The notes: generated from the sequence alone by a model not told the origin. 64,000 nt of DNA from Dyadobacter sp. CY343 (GCF_021390335.1 NZ_JAJUXK010000007.1:310001-374000), one strand, 5' to 3'; shown: positions 8,562 through 18,091, counted from the stretch's first letter. Program-made: numbers and translations.

Positions 8562-11468
8562 TTATTTAAACTTCAAAAGATAACCCGTCAGATCAGCGAG
8601 ATCCTGCTCATTCAAGCCCAGTGTTACTGGCTCGGGCATAAGTGAGTTTGGCATTTTTTCTCTGGTTTTAATGTCCGTTGATTTAATCGAATGCTGCTTT
8701 CCTGCGGCATCTTTCAATACTACATTCGCGCCGTCGCTCAGTAAAAATCCGAAATAAGTATCGCCAGTTTTAGTCACGATTGTGTAGCTTTCGTACCCGA
8801 AAACCATGCTCGCTGATGGGTTGACGATTGCGTCGAGTAATCCGCTTTTGTCAAACTTTTTGTGTACCAAAGTAAGGTCTGGACCAATATCCGCGCCGGT
8901 CTCGCCGTGTTTGTGGCAGGCTACGCAATAGGTTGTAAATACCTTTTCACCCTGCCCGGGATTCGCTTTCATTCGGGAGATAAAATCTGTCTTCAAAACC
9001 TTCCCGTTTCTTGGAAAAAACTGACTGGCCACGACTCTGACATTCTGATCAGGATTTTTGAAAATGATCTCACTTACCGATTTTGCAACAGTATCCTGCA
9101 ACTGGCCCTGCACCCGCATATCAACCAGTATATTGCCTCCGTCCACATCTGCTGCCATTATTCTGGCTGCTTCAATCCGGCCAGCCACACTTCCCGACTT
9201 ATCTGCCACTATTTTTTTCTTTTCCAGCATTTGCCGGTAACCCGGCGTCATTTGCTGGGCGGTAGCCTCTTCCCAGTTCAGCAAATCGGCCCAATCGTTA
9301 CTTCTCCGGAAATTCAGCCACCACGAAGCCTGCGACGAAACGTCTTTTAATGGCGACTTACTTAATGCAACCATCGCCTCAGCGGCCTTTTTACTTTTTA
9401 TAAACCCGATTGCAGTTAACGCTTTTCTTCGGTCTTTCTCCGATACTTTTGATGAATTTGCTCTGATTTTCAAATCGCCTATCGCCTGTTCCGGGTGAAG
9501 CCGCCAAGCCAGATTTGCACGTTGCGCGTTCCAGTTCTCTGGTGAAGCTTTGTAGGATTCTTTTACCATATTGTATACCTGGTTCTCCTTCCCGTCGGCC
9601 GCAGTACCGATCGCTTCCAGCATCCACGAGTCTTGTCCATCGTAATTTCTGATCAGCGCTGAAATGCTTTTGAACGCTTTTTCATACGGTAAATCGCGCA
9701 GTGCAATTGCTACTTCGCGCCGCACGGCTGCGTCGGGATCATTGGCCATTTGTTCCAAAAATCCGTCAGACTTACCAATCGACCGTAATGCACGGAATGC
9801 GGTGAGCCTGTGCGCGGCGTCCGCTGATCTTGTCAGTTTATCAACCTCCTGCGCACCTTTCTCGCCCAACTGAGACAGCAGCCAGATTGCCCGCGCCTGG
9901 TGAAATGGGTTTTCGGCGGTTAATAACTGTTTCACATCGCCGATCACTTCTTCGCCCTTTGCTTTCAATCCTTCAAAACCAAGTAAACGAACATTTACGG
10001 CCGGATTTTTCAATGCACCGATCAGGCCTGCGGTAGTTGTCAGATCGATTTTTGGGGTAGTTAATTTTTTATTTTTCGGTGTAATGCGGTAAATGCGGCC
10101 GTAACCGATTTTGTCTTTCATCGCGTGCCCGCCTACCACCGGATCGTACCAGTCGGCAATATATAACGCACCATCCGGGCCAATTGCCGCATCCGATGGG
10201 CGGAACCATTTTCGGGTATCTCCATCCGTTTCATACCATTCATATCTTTCATTAGCTTGCGGAAATGAGCTGATCAGGTCGCGGCGATTGAGCTTGAAAC
10301 CTGCGCCGGTCTGCTCAGGCTTGTAGGCAAAAATCACGTTTCGGCCGGCTTCGCAGCTCAGTAATGTGCCACGGTAATCTTTGCCTAGTTCGTCGCCTTC
10401 GTAAAAAACGATTCCGGTAGGGGAGCCGGCGCCGGTGTTGTCGCCGGCTGGCATTACGCCGGGGTCTTCCTGGTGCCAGTGGGTAGTGAAAATATCCTGT
10501 CCCGGCCGGCGATCCGCCTGCCAGTAACGTGTCCCGTCTGCCGAAAAATAACCCGCATTACCATTTTCCTGTAAGAAACTTACCCGGCAGGTAATTACCT
10601 GATCATCATTATCGTTTTGCCACATATTGCCGTAACTGTCCAGGCAAACCTCGAAGCTATTCCTGAAATTGTGCCCCAGAACTTTCAAACCGGTTCCGTC
10701 GGGATTAATCCGCAATGCTAGCCCTCCTACCCAGATCCTGCCGTCGTCAGACTTCTGATTTCCCTGATTCGTTTTATTATAAGGTGTGCCGCCGGTATAC
10801 AAACTGCCGCTCCGCAATTCCCAGCCGCCTTTATCCTTCACTTTATGCGGACCTGCATTGCCGGTATTGAAATAATACTTTCCGTCAGGGCCTGCTACGA
10901 GCGAATGCAGAGAATGATCGTGGTCAAAGCCGCCAAAACCGGTAAGGAAAATTTCGCGGCTATCGGGCTTGTCGTCTCCGTCTTTATCAGTGTAAATAAT
11001 CAGGTTAGGTGCGCAGGAAACGATGGTTTTGTTGCCAATTACCGCAATACCCAGCGGAGAAGTCAGCAAGGTATCTTCGACGTATACTTTGGAGGATTCT
11101 GCCTTACCGTCGCCGTCCTTATCTTCTAAAATCATCACGCGGTCACCCTTCTTTTTATGGCTTAGCCGCTCTCCGGGTTTGGTATTGAAATCTCGGTAAT
11201 TCACTGCCTCCGTGATCCAAACCCTGCCTTTCGCGTCAATATCCATATTCGTAGGATTATGAAACATCGGCGCCTCCGCCCAAAGTGTCGCTTCCAGATC
11301 ATCGGGAACGTATAGCTTGGAAGTATCGGCCAATGCTATTGGTGCGCCTGTCGATTGTTTTGGAGTTTCAGGCTGTTTATGTATTTGATAAAAACCAAAG
11401 AACGAAAGCAGGCCAATGCCGACAAACGCATAAATGCTACGCTGAGGAATCAGGGCTATTGAATTCAT
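8562..11468 (-). CDS. PVC-type heme-binding CxxCH protein with beta-propeller and HEAT repeats
   Basis: This 968-residue envelope protein has an N-terminal membrane anchor (about residues 8-25), a sugar-dehydrogenase-like beta-propeller (about 45-440), HEAT-like helical repeats (about 470-800) and a C-terminal cytochrome c domain. The heme site CVACH is at residues 848-852, with a probable axial Met in MPNSLMP. Families of this build oxidise sugars or alcohols and pass electrons to c-type cytochromes. ATG at 11468 is chosen because it falls one base after the stop of the upstream isomerase gene (TAATATG), whereas longer starts would overlap that gene. Operon with the isomerase; the exact substrate is unknown. 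Confidence 0.88.
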   Translation of the reverse strand: MNSIALIPQRSIYAFVGIGLLSFFGFYQIHKQPETPKQSTGAPIALADTSKLYVPDDLEATLWAEAPMFHNPTNMDIDAKGRVWITEAVNYRDFNTKPGERLSHKKKGDRVMILEDKDGDGKAESSKVYVEDTLLTSPLGIAVIGNKTIVSCAPNLIIYTDKDGDDKPDSREIFLTGFGGFDHDHSLHSLVAGPDGKYYFNTGNAGPHKVKDKGGWELRSGSLYTGGTPYNKTNQGNQKSDDGRIWVGGLALRINPDGTGLKVLGHNFRNSFEVCLDSYGNMWQNDNDDQVITCRVSFLQENGNAGYFSADGTRYWQADRRPGQDIFTTHWHQEDPGVMPAGDNTGAGSPTGIVFYEGDELGKDYRGTLLSCEAGRNVIFAYKPEQTGAGFKLNRRDLISSFPQANERYEWYETDGDTRKWFRPSDAAIGPDGALYIADWYDPVVGGHAMKDKIGYGRIYRITPKNKKLTTPKIDLTTTAGLIGALKNPAVNVRLLGFEGLKAKGEEVIGDVKQLLTAENPFHQARAIWLLSQLGEKGAQEVDKLTRSADAAHRLTAFRALRSIGKSDGFLEQMANDPDAAVRREVAIALRDLPYEKAFKSISALIRNYDGQDSWMLEAIGTAADGKENQVYNMVKESYKASPENWNAQRANLAWRLHPEQAIGDLKIRANSSKVSEKDRRKALTAIGFIKSKKAAEAMVALSKSPLKDVSSQASWWLNFRRSNDWADLLNWEEATAQQMTPGYRQMLEKKKIVADKSGSVAGRIEAARIMAADVDGGNILVDMRVQGQLQDTVAKSVSEIIFKNPDQNVRVVASQFFPRNGKVLKTDFISRMKANPGQGEKVFTTYCVACHKHGETGADIGPDLTLVHKKFDKSGLLDAIVNPSASMVFGYESYTIVTKTGDTYFGFLLSDGANVVLKDAAGKQHSIKSTDIKTREKMPNSLMPEPVTLGLNEQDLADLTGYLLKFK

Positions 11469-11469
11469 A

Positions 11470-12339
11470 TTATTTGAAGGAGAAAAGGCTTTCGAGATAA
11501 GTACGGTTTTGCTGATAAGATTCGACGAGATCAGCACCGGGCGGGGTAGCGCCTTCGATTTGCATCCAGCCGGAATAATCTATTTTTTTGACCGCCTCTG
11601 CTATTCTAGGCCAGTCTAACGTGCCTTGGCCAAGGCGTTGGCCGTTTTCTTTCATGTGGATCTCACAGATCATTTCCTTTCCAAGCATCGGAATTTCCTT
11701 GAAAATGTCGTGACCCGCGTCGACTGAATTTCTAAAATCGTAATAAACTTTGACAGCTTTTGAACCTACTGCATGGATAATATCCAAATGCTCCTGGCCG
11801 CTGAGGTAAGATTCAATTCCAAGTGTAATACCTTGCTTTTCAGCGTGCGGTGCTACTTTTTTTAGTCTTTCAATAACTGCTTTTTTACCTTTTTCATCAT
11901 TTCTCAAATCTCCATCCGAGAAAAAAGCCAGCAATATCACTTTCACGCCGAGCTCCTTTGCGGCATTGACGCTATTCCAAACCCATTCCTCGGTGCGCGG
12001 ATCAGATTTGTAGGGTACCCGATTTAATTCACCGATCGCAAGACTTGAAATTTTGACGCCTGTGCGCGTGGAAGCTTCTTTAATCGACTGTAATGTAGTC
12101 GGGACAGAAAGTCCGGCCTGGTCTTTGGAAGTATTATAACTGATCTGAATTCCTTGCAACCCGATTTGTTTCGCCCTGTCAAAAGCTTCCGGGTTCAATG
12201 CTTTGCCGACAGACCAATCGCAGGCTCCCAGCTGAAACCGGGGCGCAGCAGGTAAAATCCAGTCCTGCGAGGCTGCAAGGCACATTAGCGCAGACTTCCG
12301 GAGCAACTCTCTTCGACTTAACAACAGATCTTGAAACAT
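11470..12339 (-). CDS. sugar phosphate isomerase/epimerase family protein (TIM barrel), Tat-like signal
   Basis: This 289-residue protein has a xylose-isomerase-like TIM barrel. Likely metal-ligand residues occur in GIESYL, YYDFRNS, EIHMKEN and MQIEGA. The N-terminus carries SRRELLRKSAL, a twin-arginine-type signal, so it is likely exported folded to the periplasm. ATG at 12339 places that motif close to the start; an upstream in-frame ATG at 12390 would add 17 residues and is less likely. It sits one base ahead of the cytochrome/propeller gene. Isomerases of this group paired with such oxidoreductases often act on keto-sugars; that role is inferred from context. Confidence 0.85.
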   Translation of the reverse strand: MFQDLLLSRRELLRKSALMCLAASQDWILPAAPRFQLGACDWSVGKALNPEAFDRAKQIGLQGIQISYNTSKDQAGLSVPTTLQSIKEASTRTGVKISSLAIGELNRVPYKSDPRTEEWVWNSVNAAKELGVKVILLAFFSDGDLRNDEKGKKAVIERLKKVAPHAEKQGITLGIESYLSGQEHLDIIHAVGSKAVKVYYDFRNSVDAGHDIFKEIPMLGKEMICEIHMKENGQRLGQGTLDWPRIAEAVKKIDYSGWMQIEGATPPGADLVESYQQNRTYLESLFSFK

Positions 12340-12420
12340 CACAGGCGGATTTAGGAATGCAATGCATTTACCTTTTAAATCTGCCTGCAAACGGATTCTA
12401 CTTGTCAGATACTCAGGTTA

Positions 12421-12780
12421 CTATTTGTAAAAAGCGTCCTCGATATGCCGGATCTCGGTTTCACCGTTTGGTAAAATAAGGACAGAAACAATGTCAAAAC
12501 GCACATCGAAATGCCAGTCTTTGTCGAAAATATAATTCTCTGCGGCGCGCATTACAAGTTTAGCTTTTGCCGGATTGACGAACTCTTCGGGCATTCCATA
12601 ACCGGTACCGCTCCGCGTTTTTACTTCGACAAAAATTAGCATTTTGTCTTTTTGTAAAATCAAATCGATTTCTGTGTGCCTATTGCGGTAATTCTTCTCG
12701 ACGATCTCAAAACCTTTTGCCAACAAAAAAGCGGCAGCCTGCGCCTCGCCCCAATGTCCCGTATCGTTATGTGCGGCCAT
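12421..12780 (-). CDS. YraN family protein (UPF0102)
   Basis: This 119-residue protein has a restriction-endonuclease-like fold. The conserved segments are GEAQAAAFLLAKGFEI, YRNRHTEIDLI and IFVEVKTRS; they carry the Glu/Asp/Lys pattern of the PD-(D/E)XK core (E-x-D in TEIDLI, EVK in VEVKTR). Its role in DNA processing is still poorly defined. It lies between the small antitoxin-like gene and the sugar isomerase, with gaps of 22 and 81 bp, all on the minus strand. Confidence 0.88.
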   Translation of the reverse strand: MAAHNDTGHWGEAQAAAFLLAKGFEIVEKNYRNRHTEIDLILQKDKMLIFVEVKTRSGTGYGMPEEFVNPAKAKLVMRAAENYIFDKDWHFDVRFDIVSVLILPNGETEIRHIEDAFYK

Positions 12781-12802
12781 TCAAATTCTTTGCGGTAAAT
12801 AT

Positions 12803-13030
12803 CTAGTAGTTAATAGCGAGAACCTTATAGTTCATGGAAAGATCTTCCGCGTCCTTTGGAGCAAGCTTGCCATTTTTTATCAAATGCATTTCATTGACGG
12901 CGTCACTGACGTCGTCTAAAACCTCAGCCTGAAACTTGGAAATAGGTTTCGCCTTAACAAAAGGAAGTCTTTGTAAAAGACCCATCACGAAACCTGCCTT
13001 GCTATCTTTGATGTCTAAAATCACTTTCAT
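12803..13030 (-). CDS. small conserved protein, antitoxin-like
   Basis: This is a 75-residue protein whose N-terminus (MKVILDIKDSKAGFVMGLL, then PFVKAKP) follows a pattern seen in small Bacteroidota proteins that accompany RelE/ParE toxins. No toxin gene is adjacent: the next gene is yraN. It may therefore be an orphan antitoxin or a related protein with another job. No domain is recognised with certainty. It starts about 150 bp from the divergent lipB gene. Confidence 0.6.
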   Translation of the reverse strand: MKVILDIKDSKAGFVMGLLQRLPFVKAKPISKFQAEVLDDVSDAVNEMHLIKNGKLAPKDAEDLSMNYKVLAINY

Positions 13031-13201
13031 TCTAAATAGGTTTAACTGTAAACTTGCTCCAAACGAACATTTTAACTCAAAATGAATGTTAGTAATTCAG
13101 ATACTTCTGTTCGCTGTATGCATTTAGACGTTGCCTTTTTATAAAAGTCACGCGGTTTCAGAAGTAAAACAAAAGAATAATTGGCAAGTTTCAATCTTTC
13201 A

Positions 13202-13921
13202 ATGAATACCCTCATCAATAAGCAGGTAACCTTCCGGGATCTCGGACTGATTGACTATCAGGAAGCGTGGGATTATCAGGAACGGATTTTTGCTGAAACG
13301 CTCGCATTGAAGACTCAGAACCGCATATTAAGCGACGCAGAGAAAGTATTGACCCCCAACATCCTGCTCTTTTGCCAGCACCCTCACGTTTATACGTTGG
13401 GCAAAAGCGGCAAACCCGAACACCTGCTTTTGTCGACAGAAGATTTGACTGCGAAACAGGCAAAATACTACAAAATCAATCGCGGCGGAGATATTACCTA
13501 CCACGGGCCGGGTCAGATAGTAGGCTACCCGATCCTTGACCTGGACAATTTTTTTACCGATATTCATTTATATATGCGGATGCTGGAAGAGGCGATTATC
13601 CGCACGCTGGCTGATTATCAGATTGATGCTGGAAGAATTAAAGGTTTAACAGGCGTTTGGCTTGATCACGAGGCGCAGGTGAATCCAAGAAAAATTTGCG
13701 CGTTGGGCGTAAAAGCCAGTCGCTGGGTTACCATGCACGGATTTGCGCTCAATGTGAATACGGACCTGTCCTATTTTGGGAATATTGTCCCCTGCGGCAT
13801 TGAGGATAAAGCAGTGACCTCAATGCAGAAAGAGTTAGGAAGAGAAGTCAGCATCGGCGAAGTTTCAAATATTTTAAAAACCCATTTGGCTGATTTGTTT
13901 CAGATGGATTTAACAGACTAA
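13202..13921 (+). CDS. lipB: octanoyltransferase (lipoyl(octanoyl) transferase)
   Basis: This 239-residue cytoplasmic enzyme moves octanoyl from acyl carrier protein to the lipoyl domains of 2-oxoacid dehydrogenases and GcvH. The family signature RGGDITYHGPGQ is at residues 94-105. The catalytic pair is Lys164 in RKICALGVK and Cys198 in IVPCGI, and their spacing of 34 residues equals that of characterised LipB. ATG at 13202 is preferred over a TTG 21 bases upstream. No lipA is in the window. The next gene, unrelated in sequence, follows after 6 bp. Confidence 0.95.
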   Translation: MNTLINKQVTFRDLGLIDYQEAWDYQERIFAETLALKTQNRILSDAEKVLTPNILLFCQHPHVYTLGKSGKPEHLLLSTEDLTAKQAKYYKINRGGDITYHGPGQIVGYPILDLDNFFTDIHLYMRMLEEAIIRTLADYQIDAGRIKGLTGVWLDHEAQVNPRKICALGVKASRWVTMHGFALNVNTDLSYFGNIVPCGIEDKAVTSMQKELGREVSIGEVSNILKTHLADLFQMDLTD

Positions 13922-13927
13922 TAAAGA

Positions 13928-14341
13928 ATGAAGAAAGATATCATATTTCACCCTGTGAAGGGAATACAGGTTGCGATTGTCAGAAGTATTAATGCGGAGG
14001 AAGGTGAAGAATGGAATGTAATTGTGATCAACAAGAATGACGAGCCGGTTACAAATGTATTCGTCACTTCGAAAGGATACGGCAATAGTGAGCTGGGTAA
14101 TGATTTTAATCAGAAAACATCGACGCTCAGACACTTCTTCGCAGAGATTGCGGCGGGCGCACATGTAGTGGTGGAACCGATCATGCCGGACGTTTTTCAC
14201 CTCAATAATGAATTCTGGGTCAGCTACTTCATCGGAAATCAGATCTACGATAAAAAGTTTATATTCGTCCCCGACAGCATCATCGAAGCCAACCTGATCC
14301 CGATCGAGCCGCTTGGTTTGCAAGGGGTTTTGCATGAATAG
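13928..14341 (+). CDS. conserved hypothetical protein
   Basis: This 137-residue soluble protein has no signal peptide or membrane segment and is predicted to be mostly beta-strand. No domain is recognised. Recurrent features are HPVKGIQVAIV near the start, a hydrophobic-polar pattern through the middle and an EPLGLQG motif near the end. It lies 6 bp after lipB and 28 bp before the exonuclease gene, so it is probably co-transcribed with them. Its proline and glycine distribution suggests a single compact domain. No function is proposed. Confidence 0.72.
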   Translation: MKKDIIFHPVKGIQVAIVRSINAEEGEEWNVIVINKNDEPVTNVFVTSKGYGNSELGNDFNQKTSTLRHFFAEIAAGAHVVVEPIMPDVFHLNNEFWVSYFIGNQIYDKKFIFVPDSIIEANLIPIEPLGLQGVLHE

Positions 14342-14369
14342 CATTTATTTTTTAACCTAAAAACACACT

Positions 14370-15104
14370 ATGACAGAAGATTTTAAAAGACGCAGCAAAA
14401 ATTTCCTTCTCCTTGACATTGAGACCGTTTGTTCTCACGCTTCCTACGAACAGCTGCCCGATCGGATGCAGAAACTTTGGGACAAAAAGGCGGTTAGTCT
14501 AAAACGCGGCGACGATACACTCACTAATGCAGAACATTTCTACGACCGCGGCGCTATCTACGCGGAATTTGGAAAGATTATTTGCATTGCATTCGGTGCT
14601 TTTTACTGGAATGAAAATGAGGAACTTGCATTTAAGGTAAGCAGCTTTTCGGGCGATGACGAGGCTGATCTGTTACGACAGTTCAAAGCATTGATTAAAA
14701 AATATCCCGCAGACCAGCTGGTACTTTGCGCGCATAATGGCAAGGAGTTTGACTTCCCGTTTCTCTGCCGCCGCATGCTGATCCATTGCATTGAAATACC
14801 GAAAGCACTTCAAATGACTGGCAAGAAACCGTGGGAAATCCTGCACCAGGATACGATGGACCTTTGGAAATTCGGGGATTACAAAAGCTACACTTCGCTC
14901 GATCTGCTGGCTGCTGTTTTTGATATTCCCGGCAGTAAAAACGAAATGAGCGGCGACCAGGTCACGAAGGTGTACTATGAAGAAAATGATCTGGCGAAAA
15001 TTTCCCGATATTGCAGGGAGGACGTAGTCGTACTGGCACAGCTTTATTTGCGTTTGCATTGCTTCCAGGCTGTTCAGGAAGAGAACATTACCAGGGTCGG
15101 CTGA
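14370..15104 (+). CDS. predicted 3'-5' exonuclease related to the PolB exonuclease domain
   Basis: This 244-residue RNase H-fold nuclease has the DEDDy motifs. ExoI is LLDIETV (Asp and Glu), ExoII is HNGKEFDFPFL with its Asp, and ExoIII is YCREDVVVL, where the tyrosine precedes the last Asp by four residues. Such stand-alone PolB-like exonucleases are widespread and are thought to act on single-stranded DNA or RNA. It lies between a conserved hypothetical gene and rnr on the same strand, suggesting a shared nucleic-acid-processing cluster. No polymerase domain is attached. Confidence 0.88.
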   Translation: MTEDFKRRSKNFLLLDIETVCSHASYEQLPDRMQKLWDKKAVSLKRGDDTLTNAEHFYDRGAIYAEFGKIICIAFGAFYWNENEELAFKVSSFSGDDEADLLRQFKALIKKYPADQLVLCAHNGKEFDFPFLCRRMLIHCIEIPKALQMTGKKPWEILHQDTMDLWKFGDYKSYTSLDLLAAVFDIPGSKNEMSGDQVTKVYYEENDLAKISRYCREDVVVLAQLYLRLHCFQAVQEENITRVG

Positions 15105-15156
15105 CCCTGCACTTGGTGACCAATAATCGGTCGTTAAGTATTAATTTAAAAGAATA

Positions 15157-17520
15157 ATGAAAGATAAAAAAGAAAAAAATAAGCCCGAAAGGGAAAAGAG
15201 GGAGCAAAAAGCACCTCATCATATTGTTTCCTATATTGATAATTTAAAGGCAGATATCGCCGCATTCTTTGATCTGAACGGTGGTCAGGAGTTTCGTCCA
15301 TTCGACGTTCACGACCATTTTGGGGTACAGGATAAGAAAGTAAGAGTGCTTTTTAATGAGATACTGCATGAACTCGAACAAGCGGGCCGGATTACTTATC
15401 ATAAGAACGGTACCTATTCCGCCGGCGCAAATAAACCTGTAAACAAAGACCTGACAGGCCGCGTAGATCGTGTGAACAAATCGTTTGCATTCGTAATCGT
15501 GGAAGGGCGCGATGATGATATCTACATTGAATCCGAGCTGCTGAATGGTGCGTGGGATGGGGATATTGTTTCTGTTCAGACATTGAGTAAAAACAGTCGC
15601 AGCTCTGGCAGAAGTGATTCCGGTAAAAGTCGGGTTGAAGGCCGGGTAACAGATATTATCGAGCGGAAAAATGCGGATATAGTCGGTATTATCGAGATCA
15701 ATCAGCGCTATGCTGTTGTGCAGCCCGATAACAAGAAGCTTTTCGACCCTATTTTCATTGAACCGGAAGAAACTAAGGATGCCAATACCGGAGATAAGGT
15801 CATTGTAAAAGTAAAGGAATGGCCGACGAGAAGAAGTCAGGCGGCGGGTGAAATTGTGACGGTGCTGGGCAAGGCGGGAGATAATGATGTAGAAATGCAT
15901 GCGATCCTGGCAGAATTCGGCTTGCCTTACGATTTCCCAGAACACGTTGAAGCAGAAGCAAATAAGATTTCTGATAAGATCTCAAAAAAGGAAATTTCAA
16001 ATCGCCGGGATATCCGCGACTGGCTCACATTCACGATTGACCCGGTAGATGCCAAAGATTTTGACGATGCATTGTCTGTCAGATATCTGGATGATGAAGT
16101 GGTGGAAGTGGGCGTACATATTGCCGACGTTTCGCATTATGTGCTACCAAATACCGAACTGGAAAAAGAAGCTTATCGCAGGGCAACTTCGGTATATCTG
16201 GTCGACAGAACGGTTCCTATGCTCCCGGAAAAGCTCTCTAACAATCTTTGCTCGCTAAGACCAAATGAAGATAAGCTCGCGTTTTCGGCCATATTTGAGA
16301 TTAGCCCAAAAGGTAAGTTGCTGAAAGAATGGTTTGGCAGGACTGTAATCCATTCGGACAGACGTTTCAGTTACGAAGAGGCGCAGGCTGTACTGGACTC
16401 TGGTGAAGGAGATTTTCCAAAAGAGCTGGCTACGCTTAATAAACTGGCCAAAATCTTCCGCGCAGAGCGTTTCAAAAAAGGCGCGATCAATTTTGAAACC
16501 CCGGAAGTACGTTTCAAACTGGACGAAAATGGAAAACCGCTGGGGATATACCAAAAAGAGCGCCACGATTCCAACAAGCTGATCGAGGAATTTATGTTGC
16601 TCGCCAACAAGCGGGTTGCCGAATATGTGTATTTTTTATCAAAAGATGAGAATAAAAATACGATGGTGTACCGTATTCACGAAGCACCGGATATTGAAAG
16701 GCTGAAAACGTTTGCCACTTTCGTCGGCAAGCTGGGCCATAAGCTGGAAGTGGAGGAAGAGAATAAAATCGCCAAATCCATGAATGCGATGCTGGCCCGC
16801 GTTGAAGGAAAACCGGAACAAAATCTGATCGAATCGCTTGCAGTCCGAACGATGGCGAAGGCGAGGTATTCGACTCAGGATGATGGCCACTTTGGACTGG
16901 CATTCGAGCGATATTCGCATTTCACATCCCCGATCCGTCGATATCCTGACGTAATGGCACATCGCCTTTTACAGCATTATCTCGACGGCGGCGCGAATGT
17001 CAATCCGGAAGAGTACGAAAGTGCTGCAAAGCATTCCTCTGAACGCGAGCGGCTTGCGGCAGAGGCTGAGCGTGCATCTATTAAATACAAGCAGGTAGAA
17101 TTCATGAGCTCCATGGATCCCGACGCAGAATTCGACGGGATTATCACGGGCGTGACTGAATTTGGGATTTTTGTAGAAATCACGGAAACAGCGTCGGAAG
17201 GGCTAATCCGTATGACTGATCTGGGCGATGACTATTATGAACTGGATAAAGAAAATTATCGGATCATTGGTCAGCGCACGAAGAAGATATACACTTTTGG
17301 AGATCAGGTAAAGGTAAAAGTAAAAGATACCAACCTCGCCCGCCGCAGTATGGACCTGTATCTTGCAGGAACTATACCTTCTCCAAGCCGTGAAAACAGA
17401 GGAGGCCGCTCGAATGTCCGTAAACCAGCGGTTCACGAATCGCGCGCACCAAGGTCTTCACGCGGAAATAAAAAACCTGGGGGTTCCTCGGCGGAGAAGC
17501 CCAAGCGGAAACGGAGGTAG
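15157..17520 (+). CDS. rnr: ribonuclease R
   Basis: This 787-residue processive 3'-5' exoribonuclease degrades structured RNA. An N-terminal winged-helix/cold-shock region (about residues 20-250) precedes the RNB catalytic domain (about 270-600), in which TIDPVDAKDFDDALS carries the Mg-binding aspartates and FTSPIRRYPD is the conserved late motif. A C-terminal S1 domain follows (about 645-735, GIITGVTEFGIFVEI). The last 50 residues form a highly basic, Arg/Lys/Gly-rich tail. ATG at 15157 begins the Lys/Glu-rich leader. It lies 52 bp after the exonuclease gene. Confidence 0.95.
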   Translation: MKDKKEKNKPEREKREQKAPHHIVSYIDNLKADIAAFFDLNGGQEFRPFDVHDHFGVQDKKVRVLFNEILHELEQAGRITYHKNGTYSAGANKPVNKDLTGRVDRVNKSFAFVIVEGRDDDIYIESELLNGAWDGDIVSVQTLSKNSRSSGRSDSGKSRVEGRVTDIIERKNADIVGIIEINQRYAVVQPDNKKLFDPIFIEPEETKDANTGDKVIVKVKEWPTRRSQAAGEIVTVLGKAGDNDVEMHAILAEFGLPYDFPEHVEAEANKISDKISKKEISNRRDIRDWLTFTIDPVDAKDFDDALSVRYLDDEVVEVGVHIADVSHYVLPNTELEKEAYRRATSVYLVDRTVPMLPEKLSNNLCSLRPNEDKLAFSAIFEISPKGKLLKEWFGRTVIHSDRRFSYEEAQAVLDSGEGDFPKELATLNKLAKIFRAERFKKGAINFETPEVRFKLDENGKPLGIYQKERHDSNKLIEEFMLLANKRVAEYVYFLSKDENKNTMVYRIHEAPDIERLKTFATFVGKLGHKLEVEEENKIAKSMNAMLARVEGKPEQNLIESLAVRTMAKARYSTQDDGHFGLAFERYSHFTSPIRRYPDVMAHRLLQHYLDGGANVNPEEYESAAKHSSERERLAAEAERASIKYKQVEFMSSMDPDAEFDGIITGVTEFGIFVEITETASEGLIRMTDLGDDYYELDKENYRIIGQRTKKIYTFGDQVKVKVKDTNLARRSMDLYLAGTIPSPSRENRGGRSNVRKPAVHESRAPRSSRGNKKPGGSSAEKPKRKRR

Positions 17521-17526
17521 TGTAAA

Positions 17527-17751
17527 TCAGACTGCCTGCTTAGCCTTGATCCGCTGATCGAGCGATTCAATACGGGAGGAAACAGCTAATATGCCCTCCC
17601 GCAATTTTTTTTGAAGTGTTTCAGGAGATACTTCTGAGAATTTGACTTTCAATTCATTCCAGAAGTCTTTCTTCTCCTTCTCAGAGTCAAGGGAGAGATA
17701 GCGTTTAAAATCCTCTTCAAAAATACCTGGCAGCAGCGATTCCTTTTTCAT
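17527..17751 (-). CDS. small hypothetical protein, helical
   Basis: This 74-residue charged protein is predicted to be helical with a coiled-coil C-terminal half (LREGILAVSSRIESLDQRI). Its start overlaps the stop of the upstream small gene by 4 bases (ATGA on the minus strand). It converges on rnr with only 6 bp between the stops. There is no recognised domain. The overlap with a second tiny gene gives a layout like a toxin-antitoxin or two-subunit pair, but neither sequence matches a family I know. Confidence 0.6.
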   Translation of the reverse strand: MKKESLLPGIFEEDFKRYLSLDSEKEKKDFWNELKVKFSEVSPETLQKKLREGILAVSSRIESLDQRIKAKQAV

Positions 17752-17936
17752 GATTCCAGCAGTTCTGTTAGCTCATTCAGTTTATCAAGAATATCATTAA
17801 TATGCAGTTCAATACCTTTTTGATCAAGGCTTGAAATTTTATCATTGAATTCTACATAAAAATCCAAAATACTTTTCAAATAGTTGATCTCGTCCTCGAT
17901 ATTCTTTCGCTCTTCTTGGGACATTACAGGGCTCAA
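17748..17936 (-). CDS. small hypothetical protein, coiled coil
   Basis: This 62-residue protein is almost entirely predicted coiled coil (NIEDEINYLKSILDFYV..., LDKLNELTELLES). A second ATG at 17924, four codons in, is an equally likely start. It overlaps the next gene by 4 bases and so is translationally coupled to it. No family is recognised. Bicistronic, interacting small proteins are the simplest reading. Confidence 0.55.
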   Translation of the reverse strand: MSPVMSQEERKNIEDEINYLKSILDFYVEFNDKISSLDQKGIELHINDILDKLNELTELLES

Positions 17937-18091
17937 ATGATAACCGTCCCAAATTAGCCTAAGTCAAGCAAGCATTTGATTCCGATTATTAAATGGTTCT
18001 GCTCAATGGAAGAATGGTTAATTTGCGAGCCGCTCGGTTAGAACAGGAGTGATCGCTACTTTCAAGTAAGCCACAATATTCAGACTTCATT

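Noticed and set aside
15244..15945. 233-residue minus-strand frame inside rnr
   Set aside because: It is a shadow of the RNase R coding sequence; the composition is unlike a real protein.
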